A stretch of DNA of 29,662 bases from a virus. The first letter of the stretch is position 1. Each line of letters starts with the position of its first letter. Made by a program: the position numbers and the translations under genes. A model generated the notes under the pieces. The model searched no databases and was not told the DNA's origin. It saw nothing but the letters and a program-made list of their open reading frames with translations. The stretch lies in the IMG/VR virus record IMGVR_UViG_3300037069_004294, positions 1 through 29,662 of that record. One strand, given 5' to 3'. Of the stretch, positions 24,680-29,141 are shown piece by piece.

Positions 24680-25141
24680 CTATTTATTAAGGAATAGGGT
24701 TTCAGTGTTTCTGGTAATATGGCTTAATTCTTGAATCATTTCATCATAATGCTTAATATAGCATTTTTTGATAGCCATTTGGTGATGCATGATACTTTTA
24801 GGACAATTATCGTCATATAACTCATCGGAATGTGCCCTGCCCATGGCGCAATGACCTAGTTCATGAAAAATAATCATTTGTTTTCTAAGTGGATCTAATA
24901 ACTCCCAGTATTCTTTAAGTATTTCCACGGTATCTGTCGCGTGAAAGCAATATCCTACAGCACCGGGTGAGTTAACACTTAGTTGGTCCACTAATTGTAC
25001 ATTTATTTCAGATACATCTCTGTGGTACATATATGAGAAATTATAAACATAAAAGGTGACTTCTGAGTTACTATGTTTAATAGCGCTTGCTAGGCTAGGT
25101 AAAAAGAATATAATCAATAAGGTAATTCCAAATAACTTCAT
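24680..25141 (-). CDS. Secreted metzincin-like zinc protease, paralogue of 25827-26261, 153 aa
   Basis: Start chosen at ATG 25141 because AAGGA lies 7 bases ahead. An in-frame start at 25174 would add an N-terminal extension that disrupts the signal peptide. MKLFGITLLIIFFLPSLASA is a Sec signal. Then comes HELGHCAMGRAH, zinc ligands in an HExxH plus distal His layout, and CPKSIMHHQ, an SIM Met-turn as in metzincins. Cysteines flank the site (CFH, HC, NCPKS, KCYIKH), predicting disulfides. The paralogue shares all of these. It is the last gene of the accessory operon. The substrate may be a periplasmic or surface protein. Confidence 0.75.
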   Translation of the reverse strand: MKLFGITLLIIFFLPSLASAIKHSNSEVTFYVYNFSYMYHRDVSEINVQLVDQLSVNSPGAVGYCFHATDTVEILKEYWELLDPLRKQMIIFHELGHCAMGRAHSDELYDDNCPKSIMHHQMAIKKCYIKHYDEMIQELSHITRNTETLFLNK

Positions 25142-25212
25142 AAGATAGTCCTTAAATTTTGAACAAAAGTTCATGAATTTTAGTCAATATGATAAAAATC
25201 AATACAGTTGTT

Positions 25213-25410
25213 CTATTTTTTAGATCTTCCATGTAATCGCTTCTCCGAAAAAGATAATAAATACTTAACTTCTTTGAGTACGGCTTTATATTCTATTTCT
25301 TGTTGTTTATTTAATGTTTGGCTTGATAACCATATCTCTAGTAAAATTTCTTCTGAATAAAGCTTTTTCATTAGCGCTTCAAAATTATTGTCTACTTTTT
25401 GTTTTTTCAC
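25213..25410 (-). CDS. Small helical protein, 65 aa
   Basis: GTG start with GGAAGG seven bases before it. A Lys/Glu/Leu-rich helical protein (LMKKLYSEEILLEIWLSSQT, then KQQEIEYKAVLKEVKYLLS) with a basic C-terminal tail. The start lies inside the end of the preceding 33-aa ORF in another frame. No motif identified. It could be a coiled-coil DNA- or protein-binding factor; function is unknown. Confidence 0.6.
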   Translation of the reverse strand: MKKQKVDNNFEALMKKLYSEEILLEIWLSSQTLNKQQEIEYKAVLKEVKYLLSFSEKRLHGRSKK

Positions 25411-25486
25411 GTTTAGGCCTTCCTAAACACAAAGAGATTATGGGAAGTCCCACAAATACTAGGGTTTGTATAAGTAATGCGATCAT
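25385..25486 (-). CDS. 33-aa membrane peptide
   Basis: The ATG overlaps the stop of the 50-aa ORF (ATGA at 25486-25483), and its end overlaps the next gene start. MIALLIQTLVFVGLPIISLCL is a single hydrophobic helix followed by a basic tail (GRPKREKTKSRQ), predicting a membrane peptide with positively charged cytoplasmic end. The overlap chain supports translation. Function unknown. Confidence 0.55.
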   Translation of the reverse strand: MIALLIQTLVFVGLPIISLCLGRPKREKTKSRQ

Positions 25487-25635
25487 TTTTTAATTCTTTT
25501 TTTGTTCACGAAATCAACATATATAATTTCGCATTTTTCTTTTTTTAACTGCTCATCCAATTGAGCTTTTTGAATCATTTGTTTTTCATAAAGTTCTAAA
25601 GCTTTTTCTTCTTTAGTTTTTAAGTTCTTATCCAT
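25483..25635 (-). CDS. 50-aa Lys/Glu-rich coiled-coil peptide
   Basis: ATG with AAGGAT nine bases before. Charged helical sequence (MDKNLKTKEEKALELYEKQM ... DEQLKKEKCE) ending in a short hydrophobic strand (IIYVDFV). Stop overlaps the next ORF start. No known family; could be a small regulator or coiled-coil scaffold. Confidence 0.6.
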   Translation of the reverse strand: MDKNLKTKEEKALELYEKQMIQKAQLDEQLKKEKCEIIYVDFVNKKRIKK

Positions 25636-25639
25636 AAAC

Positions 25640-25738
25640 TTATCCTTCTATTACCTTGATATTGTCTATCAAGACTTGTTCTCTGATCTTATGCCTTACA
25701 CCATGGATACCTAAAAGCTTAATCATTATTCTCTTCAT
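25640..25738 (-). CDS. 32-aa basic peptide, first ORF of the accessory operon
   Basis: GAGGAAC is placed four bases before the ATG. The product is basic and helical (MKRIMIKLLGIHGVRHKIRE). Its stop lies in the ribosome site of the next ORF. It lies about 25 bases after the -10 of the promoter at 25763-25791. Could be a leader peptide or a small regulator. Confidence 0.5.
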   Translation of the reverse strand: MKRIMIKLLGIHGVRHKIREQVLIDNIKVIEG

Positions 25739-25762
25739 ACGTTCCTCAGTTTCTATGATTAA

Positions 25763-25791
25763 AGTATCTCAAACTTGAGTAAATTTGTCAA
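25763..25791 (-). promoter_or_regulatory. Sigma70 promoter for the accessory operon
   Basis: A perfect TTGACA -35 (25791-25786), a 17-bp spacer and GATACT -10 (25768-25763), followed by TTT, as in the promoter at 442-470. The spacer contains a short inverted repeat (CTCAA, two bases, TTGAG), which could be an operator. It drives the minus-strand ORFs from 25738 to at least 25213. Confidence 0.72.
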
Positions 25792-25826
25792 CATATTGTT
25801 TAGAATTGTTAACATACTTGAAATTA

Positions 25827-26261
25827 TTAGAAATTTTTGATTATATAATTAGGAAGTTCTTTTAATAAGTCTTGAGAATGAGCATTATAACAGCTATCAC
25901 TCATTAAATAGGTGCTCATGATGCTCTTAGGACAATTATCGTCGTACACATCGTTTCTATGTATTCGATTAAAAATGCAGTGTCCTAATTCATGGAAAAT
26001 TAACACTTTTCTTGATGTTTCGCTTAACATCTCCCAGTAATCCCGTCTAACTTCGACGTGGTCAAAGCCCATTTCACACTGGGCAAGTTCATTATTAGTG
26101 GGAAACATAGAAACGAATTCAATTTCCGTGTCTAGAATATCAGCACTATATTGCCGGTGAAATGCCTGTAAATAAGGCAAGAAGGCAGGATCTTGCGGTT
26201 TAGGAGAACCGCAAGCAGATAATAAAGCTAACAATAAACAACAAACGTACCGCTTTAGCAT
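25827..26261 (-). CDS. Lipoprotein metzincin-like zinc protease, 144 aa
   Basis: MLKRYVCCLLLALLSACGS is a lipoprotein signal, Cys17 being the lipid acceptor. The catalytic motif HELGHCIFNRIH and the Met-turn CPKSIMSTY match the secreted paralogue at 24680-25141, with the same arrangement of flanking cysteines. The preceding block (DHVEVRRDYWEMLSETSRK) parallels TVEILKEYWELLDPLRK of the paralogue. It is anchored in the envelope and so could act on outer-membrane or periplasmic targets. The start codon lies inside the 14-bp palindrome at 26256-26292; the ribosome site is AGAGG in its loop. Confidence 0.75.
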   Translation of the reverse strand: MLKRYVCCLLLALLSACGSPKPQDPAFLPYLQAFHRQYSADILDTEIEFVSMFPTNNELAQCEMGFDHVEVRRDYWEMLSETSRKVLIFHELGHCIFNRIHRNDVYDDNCPKSIMSTYLMSDSCYNAHSQDLLKELPNYIIKNF

Positions 26262-26309
26262 ATAGTGGACCTCTATAATCCACTATATGCTAGTTCATTG
26301 TTATATCAA
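26256..26309 (-). promoter_or_regulatory. Promoter and perfect 14-bp inverted repeat over the protease start
   Basis: The -35 TTGATA (26309-26304) and -10 TATAGT (26287-26282) are 16 bp apart. A 14-bp inverted repeat with 9-base loop (TAGCATATAGTGGA arms, 26256-26269 and 26279-26292) overlaps the -10 and extends to the start codon at 26261. This layout fits a repressor operator. If the RNA were longer, the arms would pair around the ribosome site. Confidence 0.6.
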
Positions 26310-26314
26310 GTGTG

Positions 26315-26824
26315 TCAGAGAAGACTTTTAATCAATGAAGCGATTTCATTTTCAGATAAGCTTTTTGCCACCGGTATCTCAAATTTAGCTCCATTGATTC
26401 TAACGGCTATCATTACTTCATGTGCAGGAGGTGCAATAACTGCTGGCTTAGCTGTTTTTTTGGGTAACTCTAGTACTTCATATTTATTTCTAGCATGAAA
26501 ACCTTCTAAATTTCCAACCTTATTGCAAGCTACATTGCCTACAGACTGTAAAGTTACTCTAATGTCTTTTAAACCTATGATTTTGCCTTTACCGTTGGTG
26601 ACCAGGGTACCTAGATCTAATTCACTTAATAATTTGACTATTTTGCAGTACTCTTCTCTAGGAAAGATAAACTTATTCAGTTTCATTCTTTGATCTAGGG
26701 CGTGAATTGTTAATGTAGATCTAGTTCTGTCTCTGAGGGCGAACACATAGAACACTGCGTTGGCTACTTTGTTTGTTTCAGCTTCTCGCTTTAAACTTTC
26801 AATTACTTGTTTTTCGATAATCAT
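26315..26824 (-). CDS. Hypothetical protein, 169 aa
   Basis: I choose ATG 26824 (MIIEKQVIESLKRE) because AAGGAG lies six bases ahead. The sequence has helical and strand segments (NKVANAVFYVFALRDRTRS...LKLNKFIFPREEYCKIVKLL), a middle with GKIIGLKDIRVTLQSVG, and a Lys/Pro-rich linker (ELPKKTAKPAVIAPPAHE) before a C-terminal IPVAKSLSENEIASLIKSLL. No signal peptide. A soluble protein with a proline-alanine hinge; no family assigned. Upstream elements at 26831-26881 suggest regulated expression. Confidence 0.65.
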   Translation of the reverse strand: MIIEKQVIESLKREAETNKVANAVFYVFALRDRTRSTLTIHALDQRMKLNKFIFPREEYCKIVKLLSELDLGTLVTNGKGKIIGLKDIRVTLQSVGNVACNKVGNLEGFHARNKYEVLELPKKTAKPAVIAPPAHEVMIAVRINGAKFEIPVAKSLSENEIASLIKSLL

Positions 26825-26830
26825 ATATTT

Positions 26831-26881
26831 CTCCTTGTTAATACTCACAAGCTTTATATTACAAGGAGCGTGCCGTTGCAA
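26831..26881 (-). promoter_or_regulatory. Sigma70-like promoter within an inverted repeat
   Basis: TTGCAA (26881-26876), a 17-bp spacer and TATAAA (26858-26853). An inverted repeat of 8 bp plus four more after a one-base bulge (CTCCTTGTTAATA / TATTACAAGGAG, 26831-26843 and 26857-26868) spans from the ribosome site to the -10. The right-hand arm includes the SD of the 26824 gene. Confidence 0.55.
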
Positions 26882-26899
26882 GAGCTATTTTAAGGTACT

Positions 26900-27178
26900 T
26901 TAGTAGTTATTATTTGTAGAAGATTTAGACGACTGACTATTTTCCCAATACCACTGCTTTCTAGGTTTAGTAGCTGGGTCATCCCTAGTATTCGTGTCGT
27001 CTTCAGGGAATGGAGGACAGCCTTTATAGTAGTCAATTTTTGGAGAAGACTCTGTGTCCTTAACAGTTAGGGAAGAATCATTGCATTTAGGACAGCATAG
27101 GGATTCTATTTGACGCCTAGAAGCTGCCCAGTATTCCCAATTAAAACCGCAATAATTGCATAACAATTTAATATCCAT
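26900..27178 (-). CDS. Zinc-ribbon protein, 92 aa
   Basis: Its ATG overlaps the stop of the upstream gene (TAATG). N-terminal CNYCGF and CCPKCND, about 20 residues apart, form a four-cysteine zinc ribbon similar to those on ribosomal or transcription-associated phage proteins. A Trp/Tyr-rich spacer (NWEYWAASRRQIESL) separates them. The C-terminal half is polar and disordered (DDTNTRDDPATKP...SSKSSTNN). A nucleic-acid or protein adaptor is plausible. It shares an operon with 27178-28469. Confidence 0.7.
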   Translation of the reverse strand: MDIKLLCNYCGFNWEYWAASRRQIESLCCPKCNDSSLTVKDTESSPKIDYYKGCPPFPEDDTNTRDDPATKPRKQWYWENSQSSKSSTNNNY

Positions 27179-27381
27179 TATTTTTTTAGTTTCTCTACCA
27201 TTATCATTAAGTTAATAAAGTCCACTTCTTGTTGTCTTGTGGTAAAATAATAATATCTTAAACGTTCTTTAATTTCTTGTAGAGCGCTTGTTATAACTCT
27301 GTCGTTAAAACATTTGGGACACCCACAATAAAAAGGATGAGTTTTTGGAAAAGCTTTTACATTATCGTCATTTGTTGACAT
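27178..27381 (-). CDS. Small CxC-type protein, 67 aa
   Basis: AGAGGT lies seven bases before ATG 27381. The N-terminal half carries PFYCGCPKC, three closely spaced cysteines that could bind zinc with a further ligand, and the rest is a charged helix (LQEIKERLRYYYFTTRQQEVDF). It overlaps the upstream gene by 14 bp and the downstream one by 1 bp. No family was recognised. Confidence 0.65.
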   Translation of the reverse strand: MSTNDDNVKAFPKTHPFYCGCPKCFNDRVITSALQEIKERLRYYYFTTRQQEVDFINLMIMVEKLKK

Positions 27382-27610
27382 TTAACACCTCTTTTACTGT
27401 ATAGAATTTTTCAAGTCGACTTATAAAAGCATACAATCGACTGTCAAAACCATACAATTCACCTATGTAATAAGAAACTAATACAATATGAATATTTGTT
27501 GCGATGGCTAACACACCGATGAAGTCAAATATTTCATCTGCTGTTTTGTCTTTTGTTAAGCTTATAATGTAAGGTATTCTAAGCCGATAATCATTAGCGT
27601 TGAGAGTCAT
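27368..27610 (-). CDS. Small helical protein, 80 aa
   Basis: ATG 27610 (MTLNANDYRLRIPY) is favoured over the longer in-frame start at 27628 because it overlaps the upstream stop in the ATGA manner used by neighbours. The sequence has three predicted helices (TADEIFDFIGVLAIATNIHI, YGFDSRLYAFISRLEKF, VKEVLNV) and no signal or transmembrane segment of clear length. It may be a small regulator or partner of the adjacent lipoproteins. Function unknown. Confidence 0.6.
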   Translation of the reverse strand: MTLNANDYRLRIPYIISLTKDKTADEIFDFIGVLAIATNIHIVLVSYYIGELYGFDSRLYAFISRLEKFYTVKEVLNVNK

Positions 27611-27831
27611 TGAATTACCTCTATGCATGAATAATCCTGAGTGCAGTCAGGAAGAGTTCCTATTATGGGTTGATAAACATCAGATAATATGGTGCCATCT
27701 CTTAATTTAACTCCACAATATCCATAGGAATTACAGCCTCCTACAATAGCTATTAAGCTATGGTATTTTTTATGTTTTATAGCGCATCCAGTTATTATAA
27801 TTACGCAAATTATAATTAATGCTGTTTTCAT
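27607..27831 (-). CDS. Small lipoprotein, 74 aa
   Basis: The start at ATG 27831 overlaps the stop of the preceding gene (ATGA). MKTALIIICVIIITGC is a lipoprotein signal, with Cys16 as acceptor. The mature part is short and Cys-rich (GGCNSYGYCGVKLRDGT...PDCTQDYSC), predicting two disulfides and a beta-hairpin core. It is one of two consecutive lipoproteins. It could coat the outer membrane, for example to block receptor use or superinfection. Confidence 0.7.
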   Translation of the reverse strand: MKTALIIICVIIITGCAIKHKKYHSLIAIVGGCNSYGYCGVKLRDGTILSDVYQPIIGTLPDCTQDYSCIEVIQ

Positions 27832-28250
27832 TGAGTCACCTGGCAATTAGTCAACACGGTGAAGTTGCAAGGGGCTGTTGTGGATGTTGAAGCGTAATAT
27901 CCAGAAGGAATAAGAGCTAGCCAAGCATTTCTGCCGTCCCAATAAACACCGTAAATGGAGTTGTCTATGCATATTCCATACTCGGGGAAAGTGGTGGGGT
28001 AATTTGTTGTTACACTAGGACAAAACTGCACAGTGCTTACAGAGGGTGCATCTTTGCCATTTACTCCATTGGTTCCGTTTAAACCATTAGACACTTCTAC
28101 CTGAGAACCATCTGGGCATAAAATCAAAGCCCCTGTGTCAGTTTTAACCACAGTACAGGATTTAGAAGGAGACGTTGCAGTTGGAGGAATATCAGATACA
28201 CCTGAACCACATCCTGTTAATATGAACACAAAAATAATAATTTTTTTCAT
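27828..28250 (-). CDS. Lipoprotein with collagen-like Gly-Asn/Val triplets, 140 aa
   Basis: MKKIIIFVFILTGCGSG is a lipoprotein signal with acceptor Cys14. The segment LNGTNGVNGKDAPSVSTV looks like short collagen-like or tail-collar triplets, and the C-terminal region (FPEYGICIDNSIYGVYWDGRNAWLALIPSGYYASTSTT) is beta-rich with paired cysteines. It lies in tandem with the smaller lipoprotein. A phage-encoded lipoprotein with a beta head suggests a surface role in the infected host, such as receptor masking. The evidence is only sequence pattern. Confidence 0.72.
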   Translation of the reverse strand: MKKIIIFVFILTGCGSGVSDIPPTATSPSKSCTVVKTDTGALILCPDGSQVEVSNGLNGTNGVNGKDAPSVSTVQFCPSVTTNYPTTFPEYGICIDNSIYGVYWDGRNAWLALIPSGYYASTSTTAPCNFTVLTNCQVTQ

Positions 28251-28251
28251 G

Positions 28252-28359
28252 TCAATTCTTTCTTAAATAATGGCAATAGATAAAATCTGCTCGCATATGA
28301 GCCTTGCCGTGCTTTCCAAGAAATCTTATTAAAAACCAACGTTTATAATAAGATTTCAT
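28252..28359 (-). CDS. 35-aa basic peptide
   Basis: ATG overlaps the stop of the preceding 37-aa ORF. It encodes an Arg/Lys/Tyr-rich peptide (MKSYYKRWFLIRFLGKHGKA) and ends one base before the lipoprotein start. Its first 35 bases lie in an 11-bp inverted repeat (28321-28356), so the region may act partly at RNA level. Translation is plausible but unproven. Confidence 0.45.
   Translation of the reverse strand: MKSYYKRWFLIRFLGKHGKAHMRADFIYCHYLRKN
28321..28356 (-). repeat. 11-bp inverted repeat at an ORF junction
   Basis: AAATCTTATTA (28321-28331) pairs with TAATAAGATTT (28346-28356) around a 14-base loop. It lies across the start of the 35-aa ORF and could control its translation or shape the accessory mRNA. 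Confidence 0.6.
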
Positions 28360-28469
28360 TGCTTGTTCATTTCTTCCTTAAAAATTAAGAATATATAAAT
28401 AACAAGAAAAGCTGGAAGAGATACAGGAAATGCTATCATAAGTAAACCGACTGCTAATGACGTCTTCAT
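28356..28469 (-). CDS. 37-aa membrane peptide, first gene of the lipoprotein operon
   Basis: AAGGAG lies seven bases before the ATG. The peptide has a long hydrophobic stretch (LLMIAFPVSLPAFLVIYIFL) and a charged end (KEEMNKQ). It is the first ORF after leader RNA A. A second ORF starts in its stop. Its function at the membrane is unknown. The good ribosome site is the main support. Confidence 0.62.
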   Translation of the reverse strand: MKTSLAVGLLMIAFPVSLPAFLVIYIFLIFKEEMNKQ

Positions 28470-28490
28470 ATAGTTACTCCTTAGTACTTT

Positions 28491-28557
28491 TGAGGGCGGC
28501 CTCTATGCCTACAGCTAGCGTGCTCTATTAAGCCAGTGATTCAGTTCTGGCCCCTCA
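28491..28557 (-). ncRNA. Structured leader RNA candidate A (67 nt)
   Basis: The ends TGAGGG and CCCTCA pair. GCCAG and CTGGC (bases 7-11 and 22-26 of the element) form an inner arm with a TGAA-containing loop, and TTAATAGAG follows. It begins about where RNA should start from the promoter at 28565-28593 and ends just before the ribosome site of the 37-aa gene. It has the same length as element B (11216-11282), the same position relative to the promoter, and an equivalent first arm. A tRNA was excluded because it lacks a full cloverleaf. Confidence 0.5.
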
Positions 28558-28564
28558 TAATTAA

Positions 28565-28593
28565 AGCTTACTATAGTATACAAAATTAGTCAA
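28565..28593 (-). promoter_or_regulatory. Promoter of the lipoprotein operon
   Basis: TTGACT (28593-28588), a 17-bp spacer and TAAGCT (28570-28565), then TTAATTATG. It parallels the plus-strand promoter at 11157-11185 (TTGACT, 17 bp, TATGCT, TTATTTATG). The -10 box on its own is weak; the support comes from the parallel. Confidence 0.5.
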
Positions 28594-28623
28594 ACTTAAA
28601 TACGCCCTTGTATCCTGGAGTAC

Positions 28624-28986
28624 TCATTCTTCCTCCACTTCAAATTCTAGAGTTACTTTAACGTTAGAATAATGGCCATTGAGATAAGTAGACAATTGAT
28701 CTGAAAAATAAATATGAATTGGATCTCTTTGGTTATAAGAATTTACACTAATTTTAGCTGAAGGATCGAAGATATTCACTTTTTTCGTTCTTTGAGGCCG
28801 ATCTATAAGCTTTAGTGACGGCTCTTTATGCCACGCTTCCGATAAACCGTCTCTGGTAAATCCATAAGTTTTTAGTTCTTTTTGAATCAAAAACTCTACA
28901 GCCACACCATAGAGCCTTTCTTCATCGGTCTCTATTACTTTACCTTTAACCCCAAAAGCTTCTACAATATCGCCTACTTTAAACAT
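28624..28986 (-). CDS. SH3-like small phage protein, paralogue of 4383-4727
   Basis: I take ATG 28986 (MFKVGDIVEAFGVKGKVIE). A longer in-frame start at 29007 would place the -10 box inside the gene and does not match the paralogue, which also begins MFKV. A strong GGAGG stands before it. The first 65 residues match 4383-4727 (GKVIE, GVAVEF, FTRDG, WHKEPSLK). The remaining ~50 are a distinct C-terminal tail. The fold is likely an SH3/KOW-like barrel. Its own promoter and adjacent palindrome suggest it is a separately regulated accessory gene. Confidence 0.72.
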   Translation of the reverse strand: MFKVGDIVEAFGVKGKVIETDEERLYGVAVEFLIQKELKTYGFTRDGLSEAWHKEPSLKLIDRPQRTKKVNIFDPSAKISVNSYNQRDPIHIYFSDQLSTYLNGHYSNVKVTLEFEVEEE

Positions 28987-29005
28987 TTGCAACTCCTCCA
29001 ATGCC

Positions 29006-29034
29006 ATTGTAAGTCTTATTTTGGGGTTTGTCCA
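29006..29034 (-). promoter_or_regulatory. Strong sigma70-like promoter
   Basis: TGGACA (29034-29029), a 17-bp spacer and TACAAT (29011-29006), both five of six to consensus. RNA would start about 28999, just before GGAGG, leaving a very short leader to the 28986 start codon. Confidence 0.7.
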
Positions 29035-29039
29035 GGTAA

Positions 29040-29061
29040 GAAATCATGTCGACATGATTTC
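29040..29061. promoter_or_regulatory. 22-bp perfect palindrome upstream of the -35 box
   Basis: The two 11-bp halves are exact complements (GAAATCATGTC then its inverse) centred on GTCGAC. It abuts the -35 at 29034, a usual place for an activator or repressor site. Its lack of a U-run argues against a terminator. Confidence 0.6.
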
Positions 29062-29077
29062 ACAACTTAAATGCTTT

Positions 29078-29112
29078 AAAATAAAAAAGGCAGGGTTTTT
29101 GGCCCTGCCTTC
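29078..29112 (-). terminator. Intrinsic terminator after the capsid gene
   Basis: A 9-bp stem AAGGCAGGG / CCCTGCCTT (29087-29095, 29103-29111) with a 7-base loop is followed on the minus strand by TTTTTTATTTT. It lies about 30 bases after the capsid stop at 29142, consistent with limiting read-through into the accessory block. Confidence 0.85.
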
Positions 29113-29141
29113 AAACTTAAAAAGTTTAGCTAACTATATGA

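Noticed and set aside
25142-25174. Upstream start of the 24680 protease
   Set aside because: The extra residues would precede the signal peptide; AAGGA fits ATG 25141.
28491-28557. tRNA gene in the accessory leader
   Set aside because: The ends pair and a TGGCTTAATAGAGCA stretch looks D-arm-like, but an anticodon arm and T-arm do not fit in the remaining bases on either strand.
28987-29007. Longer start (MALEELQ...) for the 28624 gene
   Set aside because: It overlaps the -10 box and does not match the MFKV start of its paralogue; GGAGG fits ATG 28986.
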